Counted from the stretch's first letter, positions 17,604 through 29,203 are shown. The stretch: DNA of 64,000 nucleotides from Pseudomonas yamanorum (GCF_900105735.1 NZ_LT629793.1:4030001-4094000); one strand, 5' to 3'. Notes: generated by a model from the sequence alone, not told the origin. Translations and numbers: made by a program.

Positions 17604-18470
17604 TTAGGTCACGTCAGCCAGCAGGCATCGGGCAAAGAGTTGCGGCACGGGAAGGTTGCGCTGGCTGTAGCGGCTGAGCAGGATGATTTCACGGTGAAAG
17701 GTCAGCTTGCCCAGCGGGATAACACGGACCTGTGGGGATCGGTCCAGCCACAGACCAGCGTGAGGAACCAGTGACACCCCCAGGCCGCATTCGACCATTT
17801 TGACCAGGGCCTCGATCTCGTCCAGTTCCAGCGCCACTTGCACATCCAGCCGCTGCTCCCGCAGAAAACGGCTGACCAGCCGCCCGCCAAACGAAGCGCG
17901 GTCGTAGCGCACGTGGGGATGAGCTTCGAGCAGTTGCAACGGGTCATCACCCCCGACCGCCTGGGGCACGATCAACACAAACGGCTCCTTGCGCAGTACC
18001 TGTACGTGCAACTCCTTGGGCAAATCAAAGGGCGGGCGAATGATGATCGCCGAGTCCAGCTCGCCTGCGTCCACCTGGCTGAGCAACTCCAGGGAAACCC
18101 CCGGTACCAACTTGCACTCCACCGTCGGCGCTGCCTGGCGCAAACGCACCAGTGCCTGAGGCAGCAGGCCGGTCTGGGCGGTGGTGATGGCGCCGACTTT
18201 CAGCTCGCCACGGTATTCGTTGGCATCCACCGGCACGGCCATGCGGTTGAACGTCTCGAGAATCTCCCTGGCCAGCGGCAGCGCGCGGATGCCCGCCGCA
18301 TTCAATGTGGCCTGGCGCCCGGTTCGGTCGAACAGCTGCACGCCGAGCACCTGCTCCAACTGGCGGATCTGCGCGCTGACCGCCGACTGCGTCAGCCCGA
18401 TATGCATGCCCGCCGCGGCGAACGTGCCATGGCGGGTGACGGCGATAAAGGTTTTCAGTTCCCGCAGCAT
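17604..18470 (-). CDS. LysR family transcriptional regulator
   Basis: A 288-residue protein. The HTH (residues about 1-60) contains AAAGMHIGLTQSAVSAQIRQLE, followed by a LysR effector domain (about 87-285). It is divergent from a VOC protein gene and an amidase gene, with 113 bases between, so it probably controls them. The effector is unknown. A bidirectional terminator lies just beyond its stop codon. Confidence 0.93.
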   Translation of the reverse strand: MLRELKTFIAVTRHGTFAAAGMHIGLTQSAVSAQIRQLEQVLGVQLFDRTGRQATLNAAGIRALPLAREILETFNRMAVPVDANEYRGELKVGAITTAQTGLLPQALVRLRQAAPTVECKLVPGVSLELLSQVDAGELDSAIIIRPPFDLPKELHVQVLRKEPFVLIVPQAVGGDDPLQLLEAHPHVRYDRASFGGRLVSRFLREQRLDVQVALELDEIEALVKMVECGLGVSLVPHAGLWLDRSPQVRVIPLGKLTFHREIILLSRYSQRNLPVPQLFARCLLADVT

Positions 18471-18583
18471 GGGCGTCTCGATTGATCAAAATAATTTGAG
18501 CTCGATGCGAAAACTATCGTCTTTCCATCGATGACGGCAAGGCTAGACTCGGAAGGACTTAATACCCATAGAGGTTAGACCTG

Positions 18584-19009
18584 ATGGCACTGGCTCCTTT
18601 TCACCTGGCGATTCCGGTATTTGACTTGGCGGCTGCGCGGCAGTTTTACGGTGAGGTGTTTGGGTTGGAGGAGGGGCGGGCCAGTGATCACTGGGTCGAT
18701 TTTGACTTCTTCGGCCATCAACTGGTCATCCATGAACATCCGAAAACCGCTTCTCAAGAAGCGGCGCATACCAATGCGGTAGACGGTCACGACGTGCCGG
18801 TGCCGCATTTTGGTGTAGTGCTGAGTTGGGATGATTGGCATGCGTTGGCGGAGCGTTTGCAGGCGCGGAATACCCAGTTTGTGTTGGAACCGCATATTCG
18901 TTTCAAAGGCCAGGTGGGTGAGCAGGCGACGTTGTTTCTGTTTGATCCTTGCGGCAACGCGTTGGAGTTCAAGGCGTTCAAGGATATTGGGCAGTTGTTT
19001 GCCAAGTGA
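18584..19009 (+). CDS. VOC family (glyoxalase/dioxygenase fold) protein
   Basis: A 141-residue protein with paired beta-alpha-beta-beta-beta modules. Candidate metal ligands are His in PFHLAIPV near the N-terminus, His in [10 protein letters not shown] and Glu in ALEFKAF near the C-terminus, the usual H/H/E set. [12 protein letters not shown] is the typical C-terminal VOC motif. The reaction cannot be told from sequence: dioxygenase, lyase and resistance proteins share the fold. It is followed after 10 bases by an amidase gene, so the two are probably an operon. Confidence 0.9.
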   Translation: MALAPFHLAIPVFDLAAARQFYGEVFGLEEGRASDHWVDFDFFGHQLVIHEHPKTASQEAAHTNAVDGHDVPVPHFGVVLSWDDWHALAERLQARNTQFVLEPHIRFKGQVGEQATLFLFDPCGNALEFKAFKDIGQLFAK

Positions 19010-19019
19010 GGGCGCTTTG

Positions 19020-20264
19020 ATGAATGGCCTCGATGCAGCGGGCATCGCCGAGGCGGTGGGCTCTGGTGCAATTACGCCTGCTTTGGTTGCTGAACACTTT
19101 CTTGGGCTGATCGGTGTCGACGAGCCAGATATCCAGGCGTTTGCATCCTTCGATGCTGAGGTCGTGAGAAATCAAGCTCGTGGGCTCTGCGCCGGTCTGC
19201 TCGCCGGCGTGCCCGTGGGGGTCAAGGACATCTTTGATACGGCTGACCATCCAACGGAATTCTATTCGCCGATTTACCAGGGCAATCGTCCATCGCGAGA
19301 TGCCCATGTGGTAACGCTATTGCGCCAGGCGGGCGCGATCATCATGGGCAAGACCCACACCACTGAATTTGCCTACATGCACACGGGGCCGACGCGTAAT
19401 CCGCTCGATCTGGCTCGCACGCCGGGTAGCTCCAGTGCGGGTTCTGCGGCGGGGATGGCGGCCGGATTTTTCCCGTTGGCGTTGGGTACCCAGACGGCGG
19501 GGTCGTTGCTCAAGCCTGCGGCTTATTGCGGGTTGTTTGCCTTCAAACCGTCGTTTGGACTGGTCTCGCTGGAAGGCGTGAAACCCCTGGCGCCGAGCTT
19601 CGATACGGTGGGTTGGTATGGGCGCTCGGTGCGTGATCTTGAGCGGGTGGCGCAGGTGTTGATTCCGGGGTTTCCGGCTGTTGGGGTCGGTTGTCGGCCT
19701 TTGCGGCTTGGTTTCTGCCGTACCTCTCGCTGGTCTGACGTGCAGCCGTTAGTAGCCCAGGCGATTGAGCAAGCGGTAGCCAAGTTGGGGCCTCTTGTCA
19801 GTGAAGTCGTGTTGCCCGAGGCATTCGACGGAGTATTCGATGATCACCAGCTGATCAACGATTGCGAAGGTGCCCGCTCATTGGCCAAGGAGTTTCAGTC
19901 TTATCCCGAATTGCTCAGTGATTCGATGTTGGCCATGATCGAGCGTGCCAAGGCTACCAGCTGGGAACAGGAGTCGGCTGCCAAGGCGCGCCTGGCACAA
20001 CTGGCCCCGCAGTTGGCGCAAATCTGCCAGCCGTTTGATGCGATGTTGAGTGTTTCCTGCGGGATGTTGGCGCCGGTGGGGTTGGAGACCACGGGCCCGT
20101 CGGACTTCATCAAGTTCTGGGGCGCTTTTGGTTTGCCGCAGGTGAATGTGCCGGTGCCACGTGGGGAAGGGGAGCTGCCGGTGGGGTTGCAGGTGATTGG
20201 GGCGTTTAGAGGGGATGCGCCGTTGCTAGGTACGGCGCAAGTCATTGTTGATGCGCTGGCGTGA
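19020..20264 (+). CDS. Amidase signature family protein
   Basis: A 414-residue amidase. The Ser-cisSer-Lys triad is visible as Lys69 (VGVKDIFDT), Ser138 (TPGSSSAGSAAG) and Ser162 (TQTAGSLLKPA), and the spacing between the two serines is the family norm. The start is taken at ATG 19020, 10 bases after the VOC stop codon; an open extension upstream only overlaps the VOC gene. It is not GatA, since no gatC or gatB is beside it. The substrate is unknown; the neighbouring VOC gene suggests a small catabolic operon under the divergent LysR. Confidence 0.9.
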   Translation: MNGLDAAGIAEAVGSGAITPALVAEHFLGLIGVDEPDIQAFASFDAEVVRNQARGLCAGLLAGVPVGVKDIFDTADHPTEFYSPIYQGNRPSRDAHVVTLLRQAGAIIMGKTHTTEFAYMHTGPTRNPLDLARTPGSSSAGSAAGMAAGFFPLALGTQTAGSLLKPAAYCGLFAFKPSFGLVSLEGVKPLAPSFDTVGWYGRSVRDLERVAQVLIPGFPAVGVGCRPLRLGFCRTSRWSDVQPLVAQAIEQAVAKLGPLVSEVVLPEAFDGVFDDHQLINDCEGARSLAKEFQSYPELLSDSMLAMIERAKATSWEQESAAKARLAQLAPQLAQICQPFDAMLSVSCGMLAPVGLETTGPSDFIKFWGAFGLPQVNVPVPRGEGELPVGLQVIGAFRGDAPLLGTAQVIVDALA

Positions 20265-20273
20265 TCGACGAGA

Positions 20274-20786
20274 TTAAGACCCCTTGCACACCTTCGCAGC
20301 GGCAGGATCGTTCGGGATAAATGAATCCGGCGCGCCCGGCTTCAGCACCACATACCCACGCCGCCACGGTTGATCGTCCACCAGATTCCAGCGATGGCCT
20401 GTGCCGGTGTTGTCTTCGGCAATCAGCACTTCACCCGGATGCAACGTGAACTTCTCACCGCCACGAGTCACGAATGCCAGAGTGCCGGACAGCGTCATGA
20501 CGTACTGAGGCTCCGGGTCGTTATGCCAGCCGTACGAGGAGTGCGCCGCAGTTTGCTTGAAGTGGATGGCAGTCACGTCGTTGCGCATGCTCTGGTCGAT
20601 AGTGCCTTCCAGTACGTGGGAGGCGTTGTCGGCGCCCGTGCACAGCTTGAATGCCTTGATGGTGTCAGTGGCAGCGGGGGCGGCTTGTGCGCCGCTCAAG
20701 GTGGCGAGGGTGATTGCGACGGCGGCTGCGGCACGCATGCCCAGGCGGTGGATAGCGTTTTGCGGCGAACGTTTCTTCGGATGCAT
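20274..20786 (-). CDS. Exported cupin-domain protein
   Basis: A 170-residue protein beginning MHPKKRSPQNAIHRLG with a signal peptide ending near SGAQA-A (about residue 36). The single cupin domain shows the two motif blocks: GWHNDPEPQYVMTLSGTLAF and HPGEVLIAEDNTGTGHRW. An upstream in-frame extension exists, but GAGGG precedes this ATG and the signal peptide fits here. Cupin function ranges from enzymes to sugar binding; none can be assigned. It converges with the amidase gene, 9 bases apart. Confidence 0.83.
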   Translation of the reverse strand: MHPKKRSPQNAIHRLGMRAAAAVAITLATLSGAQAAPAATDTIKAFKLCTGADNASHVLEGTIDQSMRNDVTAIHFKQTAAHSSYGWHNDPEPQYVMTLSGTLAFVTRGGEKFTLHPGEVLIAEDNTGTGHRWNLVDDQPWRRGYVVLKPGAPDSFIPNDPAAAKVCKGS

Positions 20787-20894
20787 GGAACAAGTTTCCC
20801 TCGTGCTGGAGTGGCGTTGATTGGGAATCATGGTCTTCGCCGTCGCCGTTCGGGACAACTAACTAATGTTTCATTGCTGCACGCCAGAAACGAC

Positions 20895-20917
20895 AAAGCC
20901 GCGCAATGCGCGGCTTT
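20895..20917 (-). terminator. Terminator of the tRNA gene
   Basis: AAAGCCGCG / CGCGGCTTT hairpin with a 5-base loop, just downstream of the tRNA on the minus strand. The T run is short (TTTG). Confidence 0.75.
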
Positions 20918-20922
20918 CAAGA

Positions 20923-20999
<77 letters not shown>

Positions 21000-21014
21000 T
21001 CAGTAGGCCGCGGA

Positions 21015-24000
21015 TTATAGCGATGGTTTCTTCGCTGTGCCATCCGAAAAGTCCGAAACACTCATACGAAGGAAAGTCGCGGCGAAAAGGTCCGGCGGCA
21101 GCGGGAGGCTGACGATGTAGCCCTGCATCTGTTCACAACCTTCCGCCGCCAGGAACGCTTGCTGGGCCGGTGTTTCTACGCCCTCGGCAATGATGGTGAA
21201 TTGCATGCTGTGCCCCAGGGCGATGATGGCGCGCACAATCGCGGCGTCGTGTGGGTCATCGGGCAGGCCGCGCACGAAGGATTGGTCGATCTTCAGGAAG
21301 TCCAGCGGCAGGCGTTTCAGGTAGCTGAGGGACGAGTAGCCGGTGCCGAAGTCATCAATGGCCAGTTGCACGCCCAGTCGCTTGAGTTGATGCAGCACCT
21401 CCAGCGCTTCTTCGGCCTGGCTCATGATGAAGTTTTCGGTGATCTCCAGTTGCAGGCAGCCAGGCTCCAGGCGGTTGTCCCGGAGCAATTGTTCGATGCG
21501 CGCCAGCAGGTTGGGGTGGCGCAGTTGCGCGCCGGCGAGGTTGACGGACAGTGGGCCGAAGTCATCAAACGCTTTTCTCCAGTGGTGCATTTGCCGGCAG
21601 GCCTGTTCCAGTACCCAGTCGCCAATCTGCAGGATCATGCCGTTCTCTTCGGCCAGGGCGATGAAGTGCTCGGGCGGCACTTCGCCGAAGGTGGGGTGGC
21701 GCCAACGAATCAGCGCTTCGGCGCCGATCAGTTGTTGGGTATCGAGGCTCAGCTTCGGCTGGTAATAGAGAGAAAATTCGTCGCGTTCGATCGCCCGGCG
21801 CAGTTCGTGTTCCAGCGCCACGCGTTCGTTGGCCTGGGCGGTGAGGTCCTGGGTGTAGCTTTCGACGCGGTTGCGGCCCTTGGCCTTGGAGCGGTACATG
21901 GCGGCGTCGGCGTTTTTCACCAGGGTGGCGACGTCGATGCCGTCCCGTGGATACAGGCTGGTGCCGATGCTGGCGCTGATAAAGAACTCATGCTCGCCCG
22001 CCTGGAACGGTGGGGTGAAGCAGGCCAGCAGTTTATTGGCCAAGTGTTCGGCGTCGCTGGCTTGTTGCAGGCCGGGCAGCAGGATGATGAATTCGTCGCC
22101 ACCCAGGCGCGCGACTGTGTCGACGTCCCGCAGTTGGTCCTTGAGGCGTACGGCGATGTCTTTAAGCAGCAGGTCGCCAATCGGGTGGCCGAGGCTGTCG
22201 TTGATGTGTTTGAAGCGGTCGAGGTCGAGGAACAGCACGGCGCCCTGGCTGCCGTTTTCCTGTTGATTGTTGAGGGCGGCCTGCAGGCGGCTTTCGAACA
22301 GGGTGCGGTTGGGCAGGCCGGTCAGCGGGTCGTGGTGGGCCTGGTAATCGAGGCGCGCCTGGGCGTGCTTGAGGCTGGAGATGTCGGCAAACACGGCGAC
22401 GAAGTGAGTAATCGACTCCTCGCGGTTGCGCACCGCGCTGATGGTCAGCCAACTGGGGTACAGCTCGCCGTTCTTGCGCCGGTTGGAGATCTCGCCTTGC
22501 CAGTGGCCGTTGGCCGTCAGTTGGTGCCACATGGCCGCGTAGAAGGCGCTGTCGTGCAGGCCGGAAGCGAGCAGGCGCGGGGTTTGGCCAAGGGCCTCGG
22601 CCTCGCTGTAGCCGGTGATCTCGCTGAAGGCGCGGTTCACGGCACTGATGTTTTGCCGGGTGTCGGTGATCAGTACGCCTTCGGCGGTGCTCTCGAACAC
22701 GGTGGCCGCCTGTTGCAGTTTTTCCTGCATCAGTTGGCGCTCGGTGATGTCCCGGGCGATGGTCAACATGCAGTCTTCGTCGCCGATGGGCAGCGGTCGG
22801 CTGGAGACCTCGCAGAGGCGAATCTCGCCGTCGTTGCGGCGGATGTGGCAGACAAAGTCGCGGACAAATCCATCCCGTTGCAGTAGCTCCAGCATGTGCT
22901 TGCGTTCGTTCAGGTCGACCCAGATGCCGAGGTCCAGGGTCGACTGGTCCAGTGACATGACGCTGTTGAAGCCGGTGATGCGGCTGAATCCCTCGTTGAC
23001 TTCAATCAGCAAACCGTCGCTCTGACGGCTCAGCAGCAGGCCGTCAGGGGAAGCGTGGAAAGCCTTGGCGAATTTCTCCTCGGAGGTTTGCAGGCGTTGC
23101 TGGGTTTCTTTCAGTTGGGTGATGTCGCGCACCACCACCACCAAGGCTTCGGTGGTATCGAGTTGAAAGGGTTCGGCGGAGATCAGCCCAGTGAAGGCCT
23201 GGCCGTTACTGCGCAGGAAGGGCATTTCCAGGTTGCGGATGCTGGTGGTTTGTACCCGCTGCAGCAGGCCGGGGCCTACGCCCTGGATGCCCCAGATATT
23301 CAGTTCGGTGGCGGTTTTTCCTACGACTTCTTCAGCGCTCAGGCCGATCTGGTCTTCGAATGCCTTATTGACCTCCATCAGACAGCCGTCGGACAGGCGG
23401 GCGATCACCAGGATGTCCGGGCATTGCTGGAACACGGAAGCAAACTTCTGCTCCGAAAGCTGCAGCGCTTCCTCGGTGCGCTTGGCTTCGCTGATGTCGA
23501 TCATCAGGCCGCGCAGCACCGGTTCGTGGCCGTGTTCGATCAGGCTGACGATGTCCCGCACCCACAGACAGCGGCCATCGGCGGTGATTACCCGGTAGTC
23601 GACACTGTGGTCGCGGTTGGCCCGGGTTTCGGCGTAGCAATAGGCCTCTGTTCGGGTCAGGTCGGCCGGGTGGATGATGTTGCGCCAGAAGCCCGGGATC
23701 AGCCAATGGGCGCGGGGATAGCCGAGCAGCTCCTCGGCATGGGGCGACACGTAGCTGTAGGTGAAATCGCTGATGCTGGCTTCCCAGGCAATCGCGGAAA
23801 GGCTCTCGACCAGGCCGCGATAGTGGTATTCGCTGCTGCGCAGTTCCTGTTCGAGGGCGACCCGGCGGGAAATTTCCGAACTGAGCCGACGATTGATCCG
23901 GATAACCACGGCCAGCACGATGCTCAGGAGCAGTACGGCTGGCAGCCCGTAGAGCAGCACGTCCGTCCAAAGGGTGCGGTGGTCGATGACATTGCCGACC

Positions 24001-24758
24001 CAGCGTTGCTGGATGGCTTCGGTCTCTGCCGGGCTGATGTCGGCCAGGACCTTGTCGAGGATGCCCACCAGCATCTTGTCGTCCTTGGGGACGCCCATAG
24101 CCAGCTGATAGCGGTAGGGTGTCTCGCCGCTGATGTACAGGCCTTCCAGCTTGAGTTGGCGCAGGCTCCATACGCTGGACGCCAGATCGCCGACTACGGC
24201 GTCGACCTTATCAGTGGCCAGGGCTTGCAACGTTGCGCTGACATTGGGCATGGCCACCAGATTGAGGTCTGGGTGGTGAGTGCGCAGCAGTTCGTGGGGC
24301 GCATAGTTTTCCACCACGGCGACTTTCAACCCATACAAGTCCTTGAGGCTGCGCGGTTGCGGACCCCCTTCATGGGCGAGGATGACGATGGGGAAGTCGA
24401 GATAAGGCCGGGTAAACGACAGGAAACTCTGGCGTTCTGGTGTGGACATGATGCCTGGCAACAGGTCGAGCTGGTTGTTACGGGCCTGTTCCAGCACGGC
24501 GCTCCAGTTGACCGGCTCGATCAATTTGATCCTGATGCCAAGACGATCCTGCATCAGCCGCACGTAATCGGCGGCCAGGCCCTGGTAGCGACCGTCTTCA
24601 TCGCGGTATTCAAAGGGGGGCCAAGAGGCATCGACGCCCAGGCGCAACTCTTGGTGGTCCGCCAGCCAGCCACGCTCTTCATCGGTGAGAGTCAACGCGC
24701 CAGCCGTTGCGGTCCAGGTCAGCAGCGACAGCAGTAACACGGTCGGCAATCTGGGCAT
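21015..24758 (-). CDS. Sensor protein with SBP, PAS, GGDEF and EAL domains
   Basis: A 1247-residue inner-membrane c-di-GMP protein. Signal peptide about 1-20 (MPRLPTVLLLSLLTWTATAGA), a periplasmic amino-acid-binding-like domain (SBP_bac_3, about 38-262), one membrane helix (about 272-292) and about four PAS domains to about residue 820. A GGDEF domain follows (RLGGDEFIILLPG near 884, with an RxxD inhibitory site, RDVD, five residues before it) and an EAL domain (EALIRW near 1013, DDFGTGYSSL, FLKIDQSFV). Both catalytic motifs look intact, so cyclase and phosphodiesterase activity are both possible. The binding domain suggests direct sensing of an amino acid or similar solute. ATG 24758 is chosen because it begins the signal peptide. 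Confidence 0.92.
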   Translation of the reverse strand: MPRLPTVLLLSLLTWTATAGALTLTDEERGWLADHQELRLGVDASWPPFEYRDEDGRYQGLAADYVRLMQDRLGIRIKLIEPVNWSAVLEQARNNQLDLLPGIMSTPERQSFLSFTRPYLDFPIVILAHEGGPQPRSLKDLYGLKVAVVENYAPHELLRTHHPDLNLVAMPNVSATLQALATDKVDAVVGDLASSVWSLRQLKLEGLYISGETPYRYQLAMGVPKDDKMLVGILDKVLADISPAETEAIQQRWVGNVIDHRTLWTDVLLYGLPAVLLLSIVLAVVIRINRRLSSEISRRVALEQELRSSEYHYRGLVESLSAIAWEASISDFTYSYVSPHAEELLGYPRAHWLIPGFWRNIIHPADLTRTEAYCYAETRANRDHSVDYRVITADGRCLWVRDIVSLIEHGHEPVLRGLMIDISEAKRTEEALQLSEQKFASVFQQCPDILVIARLSDGCLMEVNKAFEDQIGLSAEEVVGKTATELNIWGIQGVGPGLLQRVQTTSIRNLEMPFLRSNGQAFTGLISAEPFQLDTTEALVVVVRDITQLKETQQRLQTSEEKFAKAFHASPDGLLLSRQSDGLLIEVNEGFSRITGFNSVMSLDQSTLDLGIWVDLNERKHMLELLQRDGFVRDFVCHIRRNDGEIRLCEVSSRPLPIGDEDCMLTIARDITERQLMQEKLQQAATVFESTAEGVLITDTRQNISAVNRAFSEITGYSEAEALGQTPRLLASGLHDSAFYAAMWHQLTANGHWQGEISNRRKNGELYPSWLTISAVRNREESITHFVAVFADISSLKHAQARLDYQAHHDPLTGLPNRTLFESRLQAALNNQQENGSQGAVLFLDLDRFKHINDSLGHPIGDLLLKDIAVRLKDQLRDVDTVARLGGDEFIILLPGLQQASDAEHLANKLLACFTPPFQAGEHEFFISASIGTSLYPRDGIDVATLVKNADAAMYRSKAKGRNRVESYTQDLTAQANERVALEHELRRAIERDEFSLYYQPKLSLDTQQLIGAEALIRWRHPTFGEVPPEHFIALAEENGMILQIGDWVLEQACRQMHHWRKAFDDFGPLSVNLAGAQLRHPNLLARIEQLLRDNRLEPGCLQLEITENFIMSQAEEALEVLHQLKRLGVQLAIDDFGTGYSSLSYLKRLPLDFLKIDQSFVRGLPDDPHDAAIVRAIIALGHSMQFTIIAEGVETPAQQAFLAAEGCEQMQGYIVSLPLPPDLFAATFLRMSVSDFSDGTAKKPSL

Positions 24759-24845
24759 AACGGTCTCGTTATGGCACGGGGAATGTTTCGAGTGTAGACG
24801 GGCATTGCGGGGGAGGGGAGGCAGCGAGGATTTAATCTGTAGAAG

Positions 24846-24875
24846 CAAAAACCCCGGCCTGGGCCGGGGTTTTTG
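24846..24875 (-). terminator. Terminator of rpoD
   Basis: AAAAACCCCGGCC and GGCCGGGGTTTTT form a near-perfect hairpin ending a few bases past the rpoD stop codon; symmetrical A and T flanks make it usable in both directions. Confidence 0.93.
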
Positions 24876-24878
24876 TGA

Positions 24879-26729
<1,851 letters not shown>

Positions 26730-26796
26730 AACACCCTATCCACTGAAGGTCTTGGCGGGCAAAAAACAAGCCGAGGATTATACCCGAGCTATGACC

Positions 26797-28758
26797 TCAC
26801 ACGCCAGCTGAGGTCGGGTTTGATGCGGAAACATTGCGACTTAAAAGGTCGCGCAGTTGATTTTTCTCTTCGGCGGTCAATTCACTCTGACGCGCTTTTC
26901 GAAGAAGTTGTTCCAGGTTTCGCTCGCGTTGACGAGCTACCAAGCTAGTAATGGTGTCGAAAAACTGTTGTTCAAGGTTATCGCCATCAATCAGCCATTC
27001 CTTTTCTGCCAACGCCTTTAGCAAGCGGCCCTGTTCGGTGCCGTGCCAGCGTGCAATCAGCTGGAATGAGTTTAGCTTAGGATTCTTCTGTACGGCTTCG
27101 AGCAGGGCCACCAACAGTTGTGTATTGGTGTGGTCTTCAGCCGCAAAGTGCCCCGCATCTTCGACTTTTTGTGCCAGTTGCGGGTGGTGCAAAAGTGTAC
27201 GCAGGGCCGCCATCGTAGGTGGCTCTACTGCTGCTGGGACGCGCGGGCCGCGCGGTTCGTCACGGTCACCGCCACGTTTGCCGTTTTTGTCCCAAGGTTT
27301 CTTGTCCCATTTCTTGCCGCCGGCGCCGGGCTTCTTCGGTGTCCACTCCTGCTGGGGCGTGTAGGTCTCCTGCGGTTGGTGGAAGTCGGAATAGTCCGGC
27401 ATCGCGTCGTAATCCATGCCCGGGTCGTAGGCCGGCGGTGCCTCTTGCGGCGCGCTGCGCGCCAGCTGGCTGACGGCCTCGCCACTCAATCCGGTAATTT
27501 CTAGCAGTCGCTGGCGCATCAGGGTCCGCAGGTTGGCGCCCGGAACCTTGTCGATCAGCGGTGCCGCGAGGGTGACCATATGGGCCTTGCCTTCGAGGGA
27601 GCGCGGGTCGGACTCTTCGGTCAGTTGCTGGAAAAAATAATCGGCCAGCGGTTGTGCGTGCTGGTTGATGCGCGCGCGGAACGCATCGGTACCTTCGGAG
27701 CGGACCAGGGTGTCCGGGTCTTCGCCTTCGGGCAGGAACAGGAAGCGTGCGCGGCGTCCGTCCTGCAGGCTCGACAGGGTTGACTCAAGGGCGCGCCAGG
27801 CGGCATTGCGGCCGGCCTGGTCGCCGTCGAAGCAGAACAGCACGTTGGGCACTACGCGAAACAGGCGTTTCAAGTGCTCTTCACTGGTTGCGGTGCCCAG
27901 GGTGGCCACGGCATTGCGCAAGCCTTGCTGGGCCAGGGCGATCACGTCCATATAGCCTTCAACCACGATGATTTCGTCGAGGTTGCGATTGTTCTTGCGC
28001 GCTTCAAACAGGCCGTACAGCTCCTGCCCTTTGTGAAACACCGGGGTTTCCGGTGAGTTCAGGTATTTGGGCTTGTCGTCCCCCAGCACCCGGCCGCCGA
28101 ACGCGATGATGCGGCCGCGACTGTCACGGATCGGGAACATCACTCGATCGCGGAAACGGTCATAGCGCTTGCCGGTCTCGGCGTTCTCCACCAACAGGCC
28201 GGCGTCGATCATGGCTTTTTGCTGCAGGGTGTCACTGCTCAGGTGCTTGTACAGATTGTCCCAGCCGGGCGGGGCGAAGCCGAGGCCGAAGTCGCGGGCG
28301 ATTTCACCGGTCAGGCCGCGGCCCTTGAGGTAATCGACGGCGGCTTTGCGCTGCGGGTGGCTTTTCAGCGCCTGGCGGTAAAAGTCGGCGGCCGCGGTGA
28401 GCAGGGGGTACAGCGGCGAATCGGTGGGCTGCCGCGGTTTGTGCGGACGGCCACTTTCTTCGCGCGGGATTTCCATACCGGCGGCTTTCGCCAGTTCCTC
28501 GACGGCCTGGGGGAAATCCAGGTTGTCGTGGTCCATGATGAAGCCGAGGGCGTTGCCGCCAGCGCCGCAGCCAAAGCAGTAGTAGAACTGCTTGTCGGGG
28601 CTGACGCTGAAGGACGGGGTCTTTTCCTTGTGGAACGGGCAGCAGGCGGTGTAGTTCTTGCCGGCCTTTTTCATTTGCAGGCGCGAGCTGACAACATCGA
28701 CGATGTCGGTGCGGTTCAGAAGGTCGTCAATAAAGCTCTGGGGAATTAGCCCGGCCAT
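26797..28758 (-). CDS. dnaG: DNA primase DnaG
   Basis: A 653-residue primase that makes RNA primers for replication. The N-terminal zinc-binding domain has Cys40, His43, Cys61 and Cys64. The TOPRIM catalytic core includes IIVVEGYMDVIALAQ (about 265) and LFCFDGDQAGRNAA. A Pro/Lys/Gly-rich linker (about 440-500) precedes the C-terminal DnaB-helicase-binding domain. Flanked by rpsU upstream (after an unusually long 445-base spacer) and rpoD 67 bases downstream. Confidence 0.99.
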   Translation of the reverse strand: MAGLIPQSFIDDLLNRTDIVDVVSSRLQMKKAGKNYTACCPFHKEKTPSFSVSPDKQFYYCFGCGAGGNALGFIMDHDNLDFPQAVEELAKAAGMEIPREESGRPHKPRQPTDSPLYPLLTAAADFYRQALKSHPQRKAAVDYLKGRGLTGEIARDFGLGFAPPGWDNLYKHLSSDTLQQKAMIDAGLLVENAETGKRYDRFRDRVMFPIRDSRGRIIAFGGRVLGDDKPKYLNSPETPVFHKGQELYGLFEARKNNRNLDEIIVVEGYMDVIALAQQGLRNAVATLGTATSEEHLKRLFRVVPNVLFCFDGDQAGRNAAWRALESTLSSLQDGRRARFLFLPEGEDPDTLVRSEGTDAFRARINQHAQPLADYFFQQLTEESDPRSLEGKAHMVTLAAPLIDKVPGANLRTLMRQRLLEITGLSGEAVSQLARSAPQEAPPAYDPGMDYDAMPDYSDFHQPQETYTPQQEWTPKKPGAGGKKWDKKPWDKNGKRGGDRDEPRGPRVPAAVEPPTMAALRTLLHHPQLAQKVEDAGHFAAEDHTNTQLLVALLEAVQKNPKLNSFQLIARWHGTEQGRLLKALAEKEWLIDGDNLEQQFFDTITSLVARQRERNLEQLLRKARQSELTAEEKNQLRDLLSRNVSASNPTSAGV

Positions 28759-29203
28759 GGCGTTCTCGTCATCACTGCGTGTAAAAGAGGGCCCGCAAAG
28801 TGCTCAAGGCGCGCGTATTGTGCGGCTCGATCAACTGTCGTCTGCTTGGTCTGTCAGGAAGTGTATCTGCCGAACATTCACTGACGTTAGTTCCGATCAG
28901 TGCCCGGCGTAGAAATGTTGCCCGGGAGTCCGGTCTTGGCCATGTGGGGGCCTCGGAAGCTCATCGGTGGGCGCAGCCGACCTGTTGATCGCCTGTTAAA
29001 AAATAAGTGTGCTCGTCAGTAGCCTTGTTAGGCTCGTCAGAAGAGACGTGCACCGCTGGCAAAAGAGCCAGTCCTGACGTGTGAAGCAGTTCGTTTCAGT
29101 CGCATGTGCGGCGTCAACGGTGAAGCATCAAGCGATATCCGCAAATGCCAACAGCCCGGCTGAGGGCCGGGCTTGGCAGAAGCTTGCTACGAACGTCTGT
29201 GTA
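28759..29203. other. 445-base rpsU-dnaG spacer without a gene
   Basis: No credible coding frame on either strand. It contains the hairpin at 29153-29173 near rpsU and two copies of GCTCGTCAG (29011-29019 and 29032-29040) exactly 21 bases apart, with AGCC...GGCT between them. Some other pseudomonads such as P. aeruginosa carry a yqeY gene in this place; no remnant of it is visible here. Confidence 0.7.
29153..29173 (-). terminator. Hairpin downstream of rpsU, probable leaky terminator
   Basis: AGCCCGGC / GCCGGGCT with a 5-base loop, about 30 bases after the rpsU stop. It lacks a good T run on the minus strand, fitting partial termination that gives more rpsU than dnaG mRNA, as known in this operon of E. 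coli. Confidence 0.65.

Noticed and set aside
28759..29203. A yqeY gene or its remnant between rpsU and dnaG
   Set aside because: The gap has about the right size, but the minus-strand sequence shows no YqeY-like stretch in any frame.
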